Shown here: positions 19,023 to 26,551 of the stretch, piece by piece
Layout: every line of letters begins with the position of its first letter
Numbering within the stretch: position 1 is the first letter of the stretch
Assembly: GCF_000735455.1 (NCBI RefSeq)
Contig: NZ_JMPS01000031.1
Location: 1 to 33,369 of the forward strand
DNA: 33,369 bases
Source: Yokenella regensburgei ATCC 49455
GTDB taxonomy: Bacteria; Pseudomonadota; Gammaproteobacteria; Enterobacterales; Enterobacteriaceae
Direction: 5' to 3'
Notes under the pieces: generated by a model
Seen by the model: the letters and a program-made list of their open reading frames with translations, nothing else
Database searches by the model: none
Told to the model about the DNA's origin: nothing
Program-made: the position numbers and the translations under genes

Positions 19023-20414
19023 TTAAACAATACGGAATGCGTCAACCAGTACGCAGCGGCGCAGACGAACAAAAGTGCGCGCGCTGGTCACCCCTTCTCC
19101 GGTTGGCGTGGTGATAGTCATGGTGGTCCAGCCCTCGCCGCCCAGCCCCAGACCGGCAATGCAGGGACCGTTTTTGACAAAAATGCTGGTATCAATGGCA
19201 TTTGCCATCTGGTTCATGTTGTCGATGTTGCGTGAGTGCATGGCTGCCGTATGGTGACAGCCTCCCTCAAGCTTAACGGCAAGCGCGATGGCCTCTTCTA
19301 CGTTTGCGACCCGCACCACGGGCAGTACCGGCATCATGAGTTCGGTCACGGCAAACGGATGGTTAGCCGGGGTTTCTACGAAAAGCAGACGAGTTTGTTC
19401 CGGCACCTGCAGGCCAATGGCTGCCGCGATCTTCGCTGCATCACGCCCTACCCAGTCGCGACTGACGGTCCCTTTTCCGCGCTCATCCACATTGTTCAAC
19501 AGTACAGGCAGCAGCTGCTCTGCCTGGGAGGCGGTCAGATTTACCGCCTGCTGCCCCGCCATCAGACGCATCAACTCGTCAGCGACGGCATCAACAACAA
19601 TCAGCACCTTTTCATCCGCGCAGATAATGTTGTTATCGAAGGAAGCGCCTTTGACTATCGCCTGCGCTGCACGCGCCAGATCCGCCGTTTCATCAACCAC
19701 CACCGGCGGGTTACCGGCTCCCGCAGCAATCAGCCGTTTGTTGGTGTGTTTACGGGCCGCTTCAACCACCGCCTCACCGCCGGTCACCACCAGTAGCCCA
19801 ATGCCCGGGTATTTGAAAAGACGCTGGGCGGTGTCGATATCCGGATTTGCCACGGTAACCAGCAGGTTTTCCGGGCCACCTGCGGCAACAATCGCCTGAT
19901 TAAGTAACGTAATTGTGCGTTGCGAAACTCCTTTTGCTGCCGGATGCGGGGCAAACACCACGCTGTTCCCTGCCGCAATCAGGCTTATCGCGTTATTAAT
20001 GACCGTTGCGGCCGGGTTGGTCGATGGCGTAACCGAAGCCACCACGCCCCACGGCGCGTTTTCGATAAGCGTCAGGCCGTTATCCCCGGTCAGCACCTGT
20101 GCTGACAGGCATTCCACGCCTGGCGTGCTCCGGGCTTGTGCGACGTTTTTGGCAAACTTATCCTCCACCCGTCCCATGCCCGTCTCGGAGACGGCAAGCT
20201 CCGCTAATTCCCTGGCATGTTTTTCACCAGCGTCACGAATGGCCTGAATAACAAGCTGGCGCATCGCAACACGTTTCAGCGCGGGCTGTGCGGCTTTGGC
20301 TGCCGCAACGGCATCATCAAGCGCTTCAAATACGCCAGCGGTCTGTGCGGGAGAGACAGCGCGCATTTGCTGTATTACCGTCCTGACCACCTGCTCGATA
20401 TCCTGTTGATTCAT
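19023..20414 (-). CDS. eutE: CoA-acylating acetaldehyde dehydrogenase
   Basis: A 463-residue aldehyde dehydrogenase that converts acetaldehyde plus CoA and NAD+ to acetyl-CoA in the Eut lumen. Residues 1-18 (MNQQDIEQVVRTVIQQMR) form an N-terminal encapsulation helix. The catalytic cysteine is Cys265 in DNNIICADEK. The SVTPSTNPAATVINNAIS motif and the HPAAKG segment are typical of the EutE/PduP family. It is paralogous to CutF in this window but has its targeting helix at the opposite end. It follows eutN by 11 nt. Confidence 0.96.
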   Translation of the reverse strand: MNQQDIEQVVRTVIQQMRAVSPAQTAGVFEALDDAVAAAKAAQPALKRVAMRQLVIQAIRDAGEKHARELAELAVSETGMGRVEDKFAKNVAQARSTPGVECLSAQVLTGDNGLTLIENAPWGVVASVTPSTNPAATVINNAISLIAAGNSVVFAPHPAAKGVSQRTITLLNQAIVAAGGPENLLVTVANPDIDTAQRLFKYPGIGLLVVTGGEAVVEAARKHTNKRLIAAGAGNPPVVVDETADLARAAQAIVKGASFDNNIICADEKVLIVVDAVADELMRLMAGQQAVNLTASQAEQLLPVLLNNVDERGKGTVSRDWVGRDAAKIAAAIGLQVPEQTRLLFVETPANHPFAVTELMMPVLPVVRVANVEEAIALAVKLEGGCHHTAAMHSRNIDNMNQMANAIDTSIFVKNGPCIAGLGLGGEGWTTMTITTPTGEGVTSARTFVRLRRCVLVDAFRIV

Positions 20415-20425
20415 GACATTGCGCC

Positions 20426-20713
20426 CTATTTATGGAAAATCACTTTGCCGCCCGATACCGCTTCATCGACGATACCGATGACACACAAATCGACCGGTGA
20501 GCCTTCGTTATGCCTGGCCTGACGTGCAGAGCTTCCGCTAACCAGCAACACCCACTCACCGGCACCGGCACCGATGTTGTCGGTAGCGACCGCGCACTGA
20601 CCGTCCGGCTCCCCTCGGGCATTGAGAAACTCCACCATCAGCAGCTTGTCCTGCGCCAGCCCCTCGTGGCGCACGGTACAAACAATTTGTCCCGTTACTA
20701 CAGCCAGTTTCAT
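20426..20713 (-). CDS. eutN: BMC-P vertex shell protein of ethanolamine organelle
   Basis: A 95-residue EutN/CcmL-family protein that caps shell vertices as a pentamer. It begins MKLAVVTGQIVCTVRHEGL and contains ATDNIGAGAGEWVLLVSGSSARQA, very close to E. coli EutN. It is separated from eutM by 52 nt that hold a strong hairpin. That hairpin may set a low ratio of vertex to facet protein, which the geometry of an icosahedral shell requires. Confidence 0.96.
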   Translation of the reverse strand: MKLAVVTGQIVCTVRHEGLAQDKLLMVEFLNARGEPDGQCAVATDNIGAGAGEWVLLVSGSSARQARHNEGSPVDLCVIGIVDEAVSGGKVIFHK

Positions 20714-20736
20714 CGTCGCCTCCGGGCGAATCTGGG

Positions 20737-20760
20737 GATGACGCCATTGCTGGCGTCATC
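20737..20760 (-). terminator. Intercistronic hairpin between eutM and eutN
   Basis: A perfect 10-bp stem (GATGACGCCA against TGGCGTCATC) with a 4-nt TTGC loop lies just downstream of the eutM stop on the transcribed strand. No U-run follows it, so full termination is unlikely. A 3'-end stabiliser or partial attenuator that raises eutM message over the downstream genes fits better. Confidence 0.6.
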
Positions 20761-20765
20761 AGGAG

Positions 20766-21056
20766 TTAAAGCGTGCTTTCAGACTTAAAGCTGATAGGGA
20801 ACACCTCTTCCAGATCGCCGTGCGGACGAGGGATAACGTGGACCGATACCAGTTCGCCGATCCGCTGCGCTGCAGCAGCACCTGCATCGGTCGCCGCTTT
20901 ACATGCCGCCACATCGCCACGCACCATGGCCGTCACCAGACCACCGCCGATTTGCTTCACGCCAACCAGCTTCACGCGTGCCGCTTTTACCATTGCATCT
21001 GAAGCCTCAATCAGTGCGACCAGGCCCCGGGTTTCGATCATTCCTAATGCTTCCAT
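20766..21056 (-). CDS. eutM: BMC-H major shell protein of ethanolamine organelle
   Basis: A 96-residue single-BMC-domain protein, the most abundant facet hexamer of the Eut shell. It begins [22 protein letters not shown] and has the [20 protein letters not shown] and [18 protein letters not shown] segments of EutM. Its next neighbour downstream is the vertex gene eutN, after a hairpin. It is clearly related to the CmcC-type proteins encoded at 1-550, so mixed hexagonal sheets between the two organelles are conceivable. Confidence 0.97.
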   Translation of the reverse strand: MEALGMIETRGLVALIEASDAMVKAARVKLVGVKQIGGGLVTAMVRGDVAACKAATDAGAAAAQRIGELVSVHVIPRPHGDLEEVFPISFKSESTL

Positions 21057-21093
21057 TGTGTTTTCCTCTCAGACAGGGTCCTGACGGGACCGG

Positions 21094-22113
21094 TTAAGTA
21101 ACACGTTCTGGCGGGCTGATTCGTTGACCCGCCGGGGTTTTCGATTGAGCCAGCGCCACCAGCGCCAGCTCGACAATCTCCTGCTCGCTACAGCCGCGCG
21201 ATAAGTCGTGCAGCGGAGCCGCCAGTCCCTGAATCAGTGGCCCGACGGCCCGATACCCCCCCAGACGCTGGGCAATTTTGTAGCCAATGTTTCCGGCTTC
21301 CAGAGACGGGAAGATAAAGATATTCGCTCGCCCCTTGAGGGGGCTGTCCGGTGCCTTTTGCTGAGCAACGTCGGGTACGAAGGCTGCGTCAAACTGCAGT
21401 TCGCCATCAACAAGCAGCGTGGGTGCACGCTGGCGGACGAGTTCGGTCGCCTGCTGGACAGTGGCAACGCAGGGATGGCGCGCGCTGCCGTTGCTGGAAA
21501 ACGAGAGCATGGCCACCCGTGGGGGTTCGCCGGTAATGGCCTGCCAGGTCTGGGCACTGGCGAGGGCGATATCCGCAAGCTGTGCCGCCGTGGGTTGGGG
21601 GACCACGCTACAGTCGGCGAAACCGAGCGGCTGACCGGCGTACTGGGGCAGCATTAAAAACAGCGACGATAAGGTGTTGTAGCCTGGCGCCAGCCCCGCA
21701 ATCTGCAGCCCTGCGCGAAGCACGCGGGCGGTTGATGACAAATTGCCGGCAATACACACCTCCGCCTGGCCGCTACTGACAAGACTGGTGGCAAACAGCA
21801 GGGGATCGCAAAGTTTATCCAGCGCGTCCGGGGGTGTTTTCTCACCGGCACGCTGCTGCCAACGGGCGGCAAAATCTTCGCGCAGCGCCAGACTGCTCTT
21901 CGGATCGATAATCAGCATTCCGTCCAGCGCAATACCCTGACTCAACGCAAACTGGCGCAAGGCGAAGGGATTGGCAATCAGCAGCGGTTGCGCCAGCCCT
22001 TGCCTGAACAGGGTTCTGGCAGCCTTCAGTACCCGGCTATCCAGGGCATCCGCAAAGACGACCCGTCCTGGCGACTGCGCCGCTTTCGCACGACAACGCT
22101 CAACGATCATCAT
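21094..22113 (-). CDS. eutD: Phosphotransacetylase of ethanolamine organelle
   Basis: A 339-residue Pta-family phosphate acetyltransferase that turns acetyl-CoA into acetyl phosphate and frees CoA for EutE. It contains [16 protein letters not shown] near the start, [19 protein letters not shown] in the middle, and [13 protein letters not shown] and [19 protein letters not shown] in the C-terminal half. The reading frame is open for 32 more codons upstream, but the ATGATG at 22113 has a GGGGAGGGG site just before it and matches the E. coli start. Only 25 nt separate it from eutQ; in E. coli eutT lies there. Confidence 0.95.
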   Translation of the reverse strand: MMIVERCRAKAAQSPGRVVFADALDSRVLKAARTLFRQGLAQPLLIANPFALRQFALSQGIALDGMLIIDPKSSLALREDFAARWQQRAGEKTPPDALDKLCDPLLFATSLVSSGQAEVCIAGNLSSTARVLRAGLQIAGLAPGYNTLSSLFLMLPQYAGQPLGFADCSVVPQPTAAQLADIALASAQTWQAITGEPPRVAMLSFSSNGSARHPCVATVQQATELVRQRAPTLLVDGELQFDAAFVPDVAQQKAPDSPLKGRANIFIFPSLEAGNIGYKIAQRLGGYRAVGPLIQGLAAPLHDLSRGCSEQEIVELALVALAQSKTPAGQRISPPERVT

Positions 22114-22138
22114 CCCCTCCCCGATATCCGATGGTTTC

Positions 22139-22816
22139 TCAGCAGGCCTGCCAGTTCGCTGGCCACGCCACGTACAGGAAGCGCACCGAAGACGGGGTAC
22201 CAAACTCAATCGCCGATCCTTTAGGGATAAACATCACGTCCCCGGCTTTTGCGACCATGGTTTCTCCCTCATGGCGTACGTGCAGTTCACCTTCCAGCAC
22301 CATGTCTATCTCGTCGTAGTTCAGCGTCCATGGGAAGAAGGCGTTCTCCCACTGCATGAATCCGGCAGCCATGCTGCTGCCGTCTTCCGCTGTAATGAGA
22401 TCGGTTAACCCAACGCTGTGCGGCTCGGCCCCCGCAAACCGACCAAAGGAGACGCTGCTGCCAGTCACCACCTTGATACCCCCCTTGCCGGTGACCGACG
22501 TAAATGCGGGTGTCACCTCCCCTCCAACGGCTTCACGCTCTTTCATCACTTTTTCGAGAAGCTGTGCCACCAGGCTCTCGGTAAACTGCCCTTCCGGAAG
22601 CTCTGCGATAATGGCCTCACGAATGCGCTGGCGCTCAGTTTTTTCATCCCCCGCAGGCGCTGAAACGGTGTCATCTTCCACCAGCACCAAACCCAGAGTT
22701 TCGGCCACTTCCCGCGCCTCCGGGGTTATAATGCTGCGGCTCCGGGGGGCAACAAGTCGGGTTTCTCCCCGGACGTGGCTATCGCGAACATCATTCGCGG
22801 TGACTAACGTTTTCAT
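22139..22816 (-). CDS. eutQ: Cupin-domain acetate kinase-like protein
   Basis: A 225-residue Eut protein with a variable N-terminal half and a C-terminal cupin domain ([36 protein letters not shown]). In Salmonella EutQ has acetate kinase activity and is needed for shell assembly. An ATG at 22822 lies directly against the ribosome-binding site. The ATG at 22816 has ideal spacing and gives [18 protein letters not shown], like E. coli. It overlaps the eutP 3' end by 26 nt, which suggests coupled translation. It is slightly shorter than the 233-residue E. coli protein. Confidence 0.94.
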   Translation of the reverse strand: MKTLVTANDVRDSHVRGETRLVAPRSRSIITPEAREVAETLGLVLVEDDTVSAPAGDEKTERQRIREAIIAELPEGQFTESLVAQLLEKVMKEREAVGGEVTPAFTSVTGKGGIKVVTGSSVSFGRFAGAEPHSVGLTDLITAEDGSSMAAGFMQWENAFFPWTLNYDEIDMVLEGELHVRHEGETMVAKAGDVMFIPKGSAIEFGTPSSVRFLYVAWPANWQAC

Positions 22817-23264
22817 CTGCATCCTCCTGTTCCGTTGCCAGATAATCCATTAATGGCTGGATGCTCTCTCGTGAGCGACAATTCAGCGCAAAAATGGGTT
22901 CCTGAAAGCCAATACTCAGCAGCAATTCGCGGGTCTCATCAACATTGGCGTCGGGCGCATCGATTTTACTTATTACGGCAATGTGGCGTTTATTGCCGCC
23001 AATATTAAGCAGCCCACTGGGGAGTCGATTCTCTTTTTCATTAGCAGCGTGAATATATATAATGAGATCGACATCCTGCAGACTGGTTATTAATGCCTGA
23101 AACCAACGCGGATGACTGAAATACTCACCCGGTGTATCAATATCACCGGCATCATTAAATTCAACCGCCTGCGTTTTTATTGCCGTGGAATAATTCCCCT
23201 GCAATGCATTAAATAGCGTGGTTTTTCCGGCGCCAACCATACCCACAAAAGCTATCCGTCTCAT
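22791..23264 (-). CDS. eutP: Small P-loop GTPase-like acetate kinase
   Basis: A 157-residue Ras-like P-loop protein. The Walker A motif GMVGAGKTT begins at Gly8, the switch/G3-like segment is DIDTPGEYF, and the NKxD-like motif is represented by ISKIDAP. In Salmonella EutP can make ATP from acetyl phosphate as an acetate kinase. The gene is visibly richer in A+T than its neighbours. It lies 10 nt after eutS and overlaps eutQ. Confidence 0.94.
   Translation of the reverse strand: MRRIAFVGMVGAGKTTLFNALQGNYSTAIKTQAVEFNDAGDIDTPGEYFSHPRWFQALITSLQDVDLIIYIHAANEKENRLPSGLLNIGGNKRHIAVISKIDAPDANVDETRELLLSIGFQEPIFALNCRSRESIQPLMDYLATEQEDADENVSHRE
22823..22828 (-). promoter_or_regulatory. Shine-Dalgarno site deciding the eutQ start
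   Basis: AGGAGG on the - strand, 6 nt before the ATG at 22816 and directly abutting the ATG at 22822. The spacing supports 22816 as the start. Confidence 0.65.
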
Positions 23265-23274
23265 CAGGTGGCCT

Positions 23275-23610
23275 TTAGCTTTTCGTCAAGGTGCACAGGG
23301 TGTAGTTCAGGGTGCGACCAAGCGCGGTAACCGTCTGATTTAAAGACTCTTCCACGGCACCCACTGAGCCATAGATAACCAGTGCGCCGCTGAAACGGTC
23401 GAGGAAACCGATATGGACGTCAGCCGCTTTAGTGGCGAAATCTCCGGCAATCATCGCGGTTTCTCCCGGCGTGAGGGTCATGATGCCAATCGCTTCCGCA
23501 CCGGGGACGCCTATTTTCTTGGCCAGCTCATCTCCGGGGTGAGCAATAAGATGCGCCAGTGTTACCTGTTTCCCGGGAACAAACTCCTGAATAATACGTT
23601 CTGTTTCCAT
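23275..23610 (-). CDS. eutS: Bent BMC-H shell protein, first gene of eut operon
   Basis: A 111-residue circularly permuted BMC protein of the EutS/PduU type ([26 protein letters not shown], then [43 protein letters not shown]). EutS hexamers are bent and are thought to form shell edges. The frame is open 32 codons further upstream, but the ATG at 23610 has a GGAGGGGG site and gives the E. coli length. It is the first gene after the maeB terminator and so lies next to the operon promoter. Confidence 0.96.
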   Translation of the reverse strand: METERIIQEFVPGKQVTLAHLIAHPGDELAKKIGVPGAEAIGIMTLTPGETAMIAGDFATKAADVHIGFLDRFSGALVIYGSVGAVEESLNQTVTALGRTLNYTLCTLTKS

Positions 23611-23656
23611 CGCCCCCTCCACCTGTAATAAACGCCATAGTGGCAAGTTATCCGCA

Positions 23657-23708
23657 GAGCGAATAACAAAAATCGGCAAAGGATGAGGAAAGGTGAAGTG
23701 GATCACTA
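23657..23708 (-). promoter_or_regulatory. Putative CRP-dependent eut promoter
   Basis: GTGA-N6-TCAC, the core of a CRP site, is present at 23693-23706 with A-rich flanks. On the - strand a possible -10 (TGTTAT, 23668-23663) follows at a distance that would place the CRP site at about -42/-43, the class II arrangement. No good -35 is seen, as expected if CRP replaces it. The eutS ATG is about 50 nt downstream of the inferred start. A EutR site was not identified. Confidence 0.45.
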
Positions 23709-23714
23709 AGAAAT

Positions 23715-23749
23715 AAAAAAAGCGCGAGGGGTTAGCCTCGCGCTTTTTT
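23715..23749. terminator. Bidirectional terminator between maeB and eutS
   Basis: A-run, 9-bp GC stem AGCGCGAGG/CCTCGCGCT, 6-nt loop and T-run, which work as an intrinsic terminator on either strand. It lies 15 nt after the maeB stop and should stop maeB transcripts before the eut promoter. The GC stem is identical to that of the hairpin at 10566-10588. Confidence 0.9.
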
Positions 23750-23763
23750 ATTAACGAAAGAAA

Positions 23764-26043
23764 TTACAGCGGCTGAGTCTGCGCTTCAACCACCGCCAGC
23801 GCCACCATGTTCACAATACGGCGAACAGATGCGATTGGCGTCAGTACGTGTACAGGTTTTGCAACCCCCATCAGTACCGGGCCCACGGTAACTCCTTCAG
23901 AGCTGGAAACACGCAGCAGGTTGTAGCTGATACGTGCCGCTTCCATGTTTGGCATCACCAGGATGTTGGCAGAGCCTCTGAGCGGGCTGTCCGGCATCCG
24001 CTCATTACGGATGCTTTCCACCAGCGCGGCATCGCCGTGCATTTCACCGTCAATCATCAGCTCCGGCGCGCGTTCGCGAACCAGCTCCAGCGCTTTGCGC
24101 ATTTTCAGCGCCGCCGGGCAGTTCGAGGTGCCAAAGTTGGAATGCGACAGCAGCGCCACGCGCGGTTCAATACCAAAACGCTGGACGGTTTCTGCCGCCA
24201 TCAGCGCAATCTCCGCCAGCTGTTCTGACGTTGGGTCGTCGTTGACGTAGGTATCGGCGATAAAGGTGTTACCGCTCGGCAGCAGCAATGCGTTCATCGC
24301 ACCGGCAGTATGCACGCCATCACGATACCCAAACAGCTGCTGGATAACGCTGAAGTGCTCATGGTAGTCACCGATAGTACCGCAGATAAGCGCATCGGCT
24401 TCGCCGCGCTGCACCATAATGGCGCCAATCACCGTCGTGTTGCTGATAACCGCCCGCTGCGCCTGTTCCTGAGAAACGCCGCGACGTTTCATCAGGTCGT
24501 AGTATTCGCTCCAGTACTCTTTGAAGCGCGGATCTGATTCATTGTTGACGATTTCAAAATCGACGCCCGCTTTGATCTGCAGGCCCAGCTTCTGAATACG
24601 CATCTCAATCACGCTCGGGCGACCAATCAGAATCGGCTTCGCAAGGCCGAGAGTGATAAGCTCCTGGGTCGCATGCAGCACGCGGTTGTCTTCGCCTTCG
24701 GCCAGCACGACGCGCTTCGGATCTTTACGCGCCAGCGAGAAGATCGGTTTCATAAACAGGTTGGTTTTGTAGACGAACTCGCTGAGCTTATCGATGTAGG
24801 CATCGAAATCAGCAATCGGGCGTTTCGCCACACCGGAATCCATCGCCGCTTTCGCGACCGCCGGGGCAATCTTGACGATAAGACGCGGGTCAAACGGTTT
24901 CGGGATCAGGTAATCCGCACCGAAGCTCAGATCCTGGTCAGCATACGCAGAGGCCACCACTTCGCTCTGCTCGGCGTGCGCCAGCTCGGCAATCGCATGT
25001 ACCGCCGCAAGCTTCATCTCTTCGTTAATTGCCGTAGCCCCGACATCCAGCGCACCGCGGAAAATGAACGGGAAGCACAGGACGTTGTTCACCTGGTTTG
25101 GATAGTCAGAGCGGCCGGTGCAGATGATGGCATCCGGACGAACTTCTTTTGCCAGGTGCGGCAGAATTTCTGGTTCTGGGTTAGCGAGGGCAAGGATCAG
25201 CGGCGCGCGTGCCATTTTCTTCACCATCGGCTGGGTCAGCACTTTAGGGCCAGAACAGCCGAGGAAGATATCCGCGCCGTCCATCACGTCGTCCAGCGTA
25301 CGTTTGCCGTCGTCGTCAACCGCATAGGCCGCTTTGGTTTCCGCCATGTTCGGCTCGCGGTCTTTATAGATAACACCTTTCGAATCACACACCACGATGT
25401 TGCGCTTCTGCATACCGAGCGCCACCAGCAGGTTCATACAGGCAATGGCTGCCGCACCAGCGCCGGACACCACCATGCGCACATCAGAGAGGTTTTTCTC
25501 AACCACTCGCAGACCGTTGAGGATGGCCGCAGTACTGATAATCGCCGTGCCGTGCTGATCATCATGGAATACCGGGATATTCATGCGCTCGCGCAGCTTC
25601 TGCTCAATGTAGAAACACTCCGGAGCTTTGATGTCTTCGAGGTTGATGCCGCCGAAGGTGGGCTCAAGCGCGGCCACCACATCGATAAATTTGTCGGGGT
25701 CCAGCTCATCGACTTCAATATCGAAGACGTCAATGCCTGCAAATTTCTTAAACAAAACGCCTTTGCCTTCCATCACCGGCTTGCCGGCCAGCGCACCAAT
25801 GTTGCCAAGCCCGAGCACGGCGGTACCGTTAGAGACCACTGCAACCAGGTTGCCACGCGCGGTATATTTGTAGGCCGCCAGCGGGTCTTTTTCGATTTCA
25901 AGGCAAGGTGCGGCAACGCCCGGCGAATAGGCCAGCGCCAGGTCACGCTGGGTGGCCAGGGGTTTAGTCGGGGAAACCTGAATCTTCCCCGGAACCGGGA
26001 ATTCGTGGAAATCAAGGGCACTTTGTTTCAACTGATCATCCAT
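23764..26043 (-). CDS. maeB: NADP-dependent malic enzyme
   Basis: A 759-residue enzyme that oxidatively decarboxylates malate to pyruvate, producing NADPH for growth on C4 acids and acetate. The N-terminal malic enzyme part (to about residue 425) shows [10 protein letters not shown], the [18 protein letters not shown] motif and [15 protein letters not shown] for nucleotide binding. The C-terminal third is a phosphotransacetylase-like domain ([15 protein letters not shown], then [21 protein letters not shown]), known to act as a regulatory domain rather than a catalyst. It resembles EutD, encoded nearby. The ATG at 26043 is preceded by AAGGA. Length and order fit E. coli MaeB, whose gene also neighbours eutS. 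Confidence 0.97.
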   Translation of the reverse strand: MDDQLKQSALDFHEFPVPGKIQVSPTKPLATQRDLALAYSPGVAAPCLEIEKDPLAAYKYTARGNLVAVVSNGTAVLGLGNIGALAGKPVMEGKGVLFKKFAGIDVFDIEVDELDPDKFIDVVAALEPTFGGINLEDIKAPECFYIEQKLRERMNIPVFHDDQHGTAIISTAAILNGLRVVEKNLSDVRMVVSGAGAAAIACMNLLVALGMQKRNIVVCDSKGVIYKDREPNMAETKAAYAVDDDGKRTLDDVMDGADIFLGCSGPKVLTQPMVKKMARAPLILALANPEPEILPHLAKEVRPDAIICTGRSDYPNQVNNVLCFPFIFRGALDVGATAINEEMKLAAVHAIAELAHAEQSEVVASAYADQDLSFGADYLIPKPFDPRLIVKIAPAVAKAAMDSGVAKRPIADFDAYIDKLSEFVYKTNLFMKPIFSLARKDPKRVVLAEGEDNRVLHATQELITLGLAKPILIGRPSVIEMRIQKLGLQIKAGVDFEIVNNESDPRFKEYWSEYYDLMKRRGVSQEQAQRAVISNTTVIGAIMVQRGEADALICGTIGDYHEHFSVIQQLFGYRDGVHTAGAMNALLLPSGNTFIADTYVNDDPTSEQLAEIALMAAETVQRFGIEPRVALLSHSNFGTSNCPAALKMRKALELVRERAPELMIDGEMHGDAALVESIRNERMPDSPLRGSANILVMPNMEAARISYNLLRVSSSEGVTVGPVLMGVAKPVHVLTPIASVRRIVNMVALAVVEAQTQPL

Positions 26044-26185
26044 CTAATGTTCCTTTTACATATCGTTCTTGGTTGGAATTTAAGGTTAGCGTTCCCTGAC
26101 TGCGCAGTATTACCCGTGACAACTTTCTAAACTTTGAAGGCCGCCAAACTCTGAGCAAAGAAACAAACGCTTGTTATCAATTACG

Positions 26186-26452
26186 AGGCTGTATCCCGCC
26201 ATTGGTCACGATGGCGACGCTGGGTAAAAAGCGCATTATCAAGGCGAAGGATGAAGGGCATAGCGGGCCTATGTCCAAATCCGACAACGCAGAGAATGCG
26301 CTTTTTACACGCGTCCCGAAGGGCTGAGGCTATTTTTACGCATGGCTGTGTTGCTCACGGCTCATTTGGGTCCCCAAATGACGCCGTTCGCGCCTTGCCC
26401 TGTGTAAAAATAGCCATCAGCGCCACTCGCGCACAATGGCGGGACACAGCCT
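26186..26452. repeat. Structured inverted-repeat element, unidentified family
   Basis: A 267-bp segment bounded by 19-nt inverted repeats that match at 18 positions (26186-26204 and 26434-26452). Inside are two further perfect pairs: 14 bp (26224-26237 with 26295-26308) and 12 bp (26328-26339 with 26404-26415). The second arm encloses another hairpin around CATTTGGG/CCCAAATG (26363-26380), which extends through ACGGC/GCCGT with one bulge. The whole folds as an outer stem with two branched arms. It does not look like REP or ERIC. It may be a MITE-like dispersed repeat; no clear target duplication is seen beyond a possible TTAC on each side. Confidence 0.7.
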
Positions 26453-26496
26453 TTACACCAATGTTAATCGCAGCGCGAAACAATGCCATCCCCGTC

Positions 26497-26505
26497 TGCT
26501 ATGCT
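26497..26505 (+). promoter_or_regulatory. tktB: Putative tktB promoter -10 element
   Basis: TGCTATGCT is an extended -10 (TGnTATGCT) without a good -35, as expected for a promoter read by RpoS, which controls tktB in E. coli. It lies about 47 nt before the ATG. A second candidate, CTATACC at 26523-26529, would leave a very short leader. Confidence 0.4.
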
Positions 26506-26551
26506 TTTTATCTGATTTACGGCTATACCACGGGTAAAAATGGAGTGAACC

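Larger units (their letters stand above)
26044..26551. other. Intergenic region between divergent maeB and tktB
   Basis: This 508-bp stretch has no convincing gene. The left 140 bp should hold the maeB promoter; no clear -35/-10 pair stands out. The middle holds the structured element 26186-26452. The last 100 bp hold tktB promoter candidates. In E. coli talA lies upstream of tktB at this point; no trace of talA is visible here. Confidence 0.8.

Noticed and set aside
21074-21093. A short hairpin (GGTCC/GGACC) between eutM and eutD
   Set aside because: A 5-bp stem without a U-run is too weak to call a terminator or regulator.
22114-22209. A 32-codon upstream extension of eutD into eutQ
   Set aside because: The ATGATG at 22113 has a good ribosome-binding site and matches known EutD starts.
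23611-23706. A 32-codon upstream extension of eutS
   Set aside because: It would run through the putative promoter, and the shorter start has a strong ribosome-binding site and the family's usual length.
24673-26130. A 485-codon open frame antisense to maeB, reaching past the maeB start
   Set aside because: Its product is rich in Arg, His, Phe and Asp without domains, and it lies wholly opposite a well-conserved gene; it is a codon-bias shadow.
26186-26452. Identification of the structured element as ERIC or REP
   Set aside because: Length, arm sequence and layout do not fit either known family.
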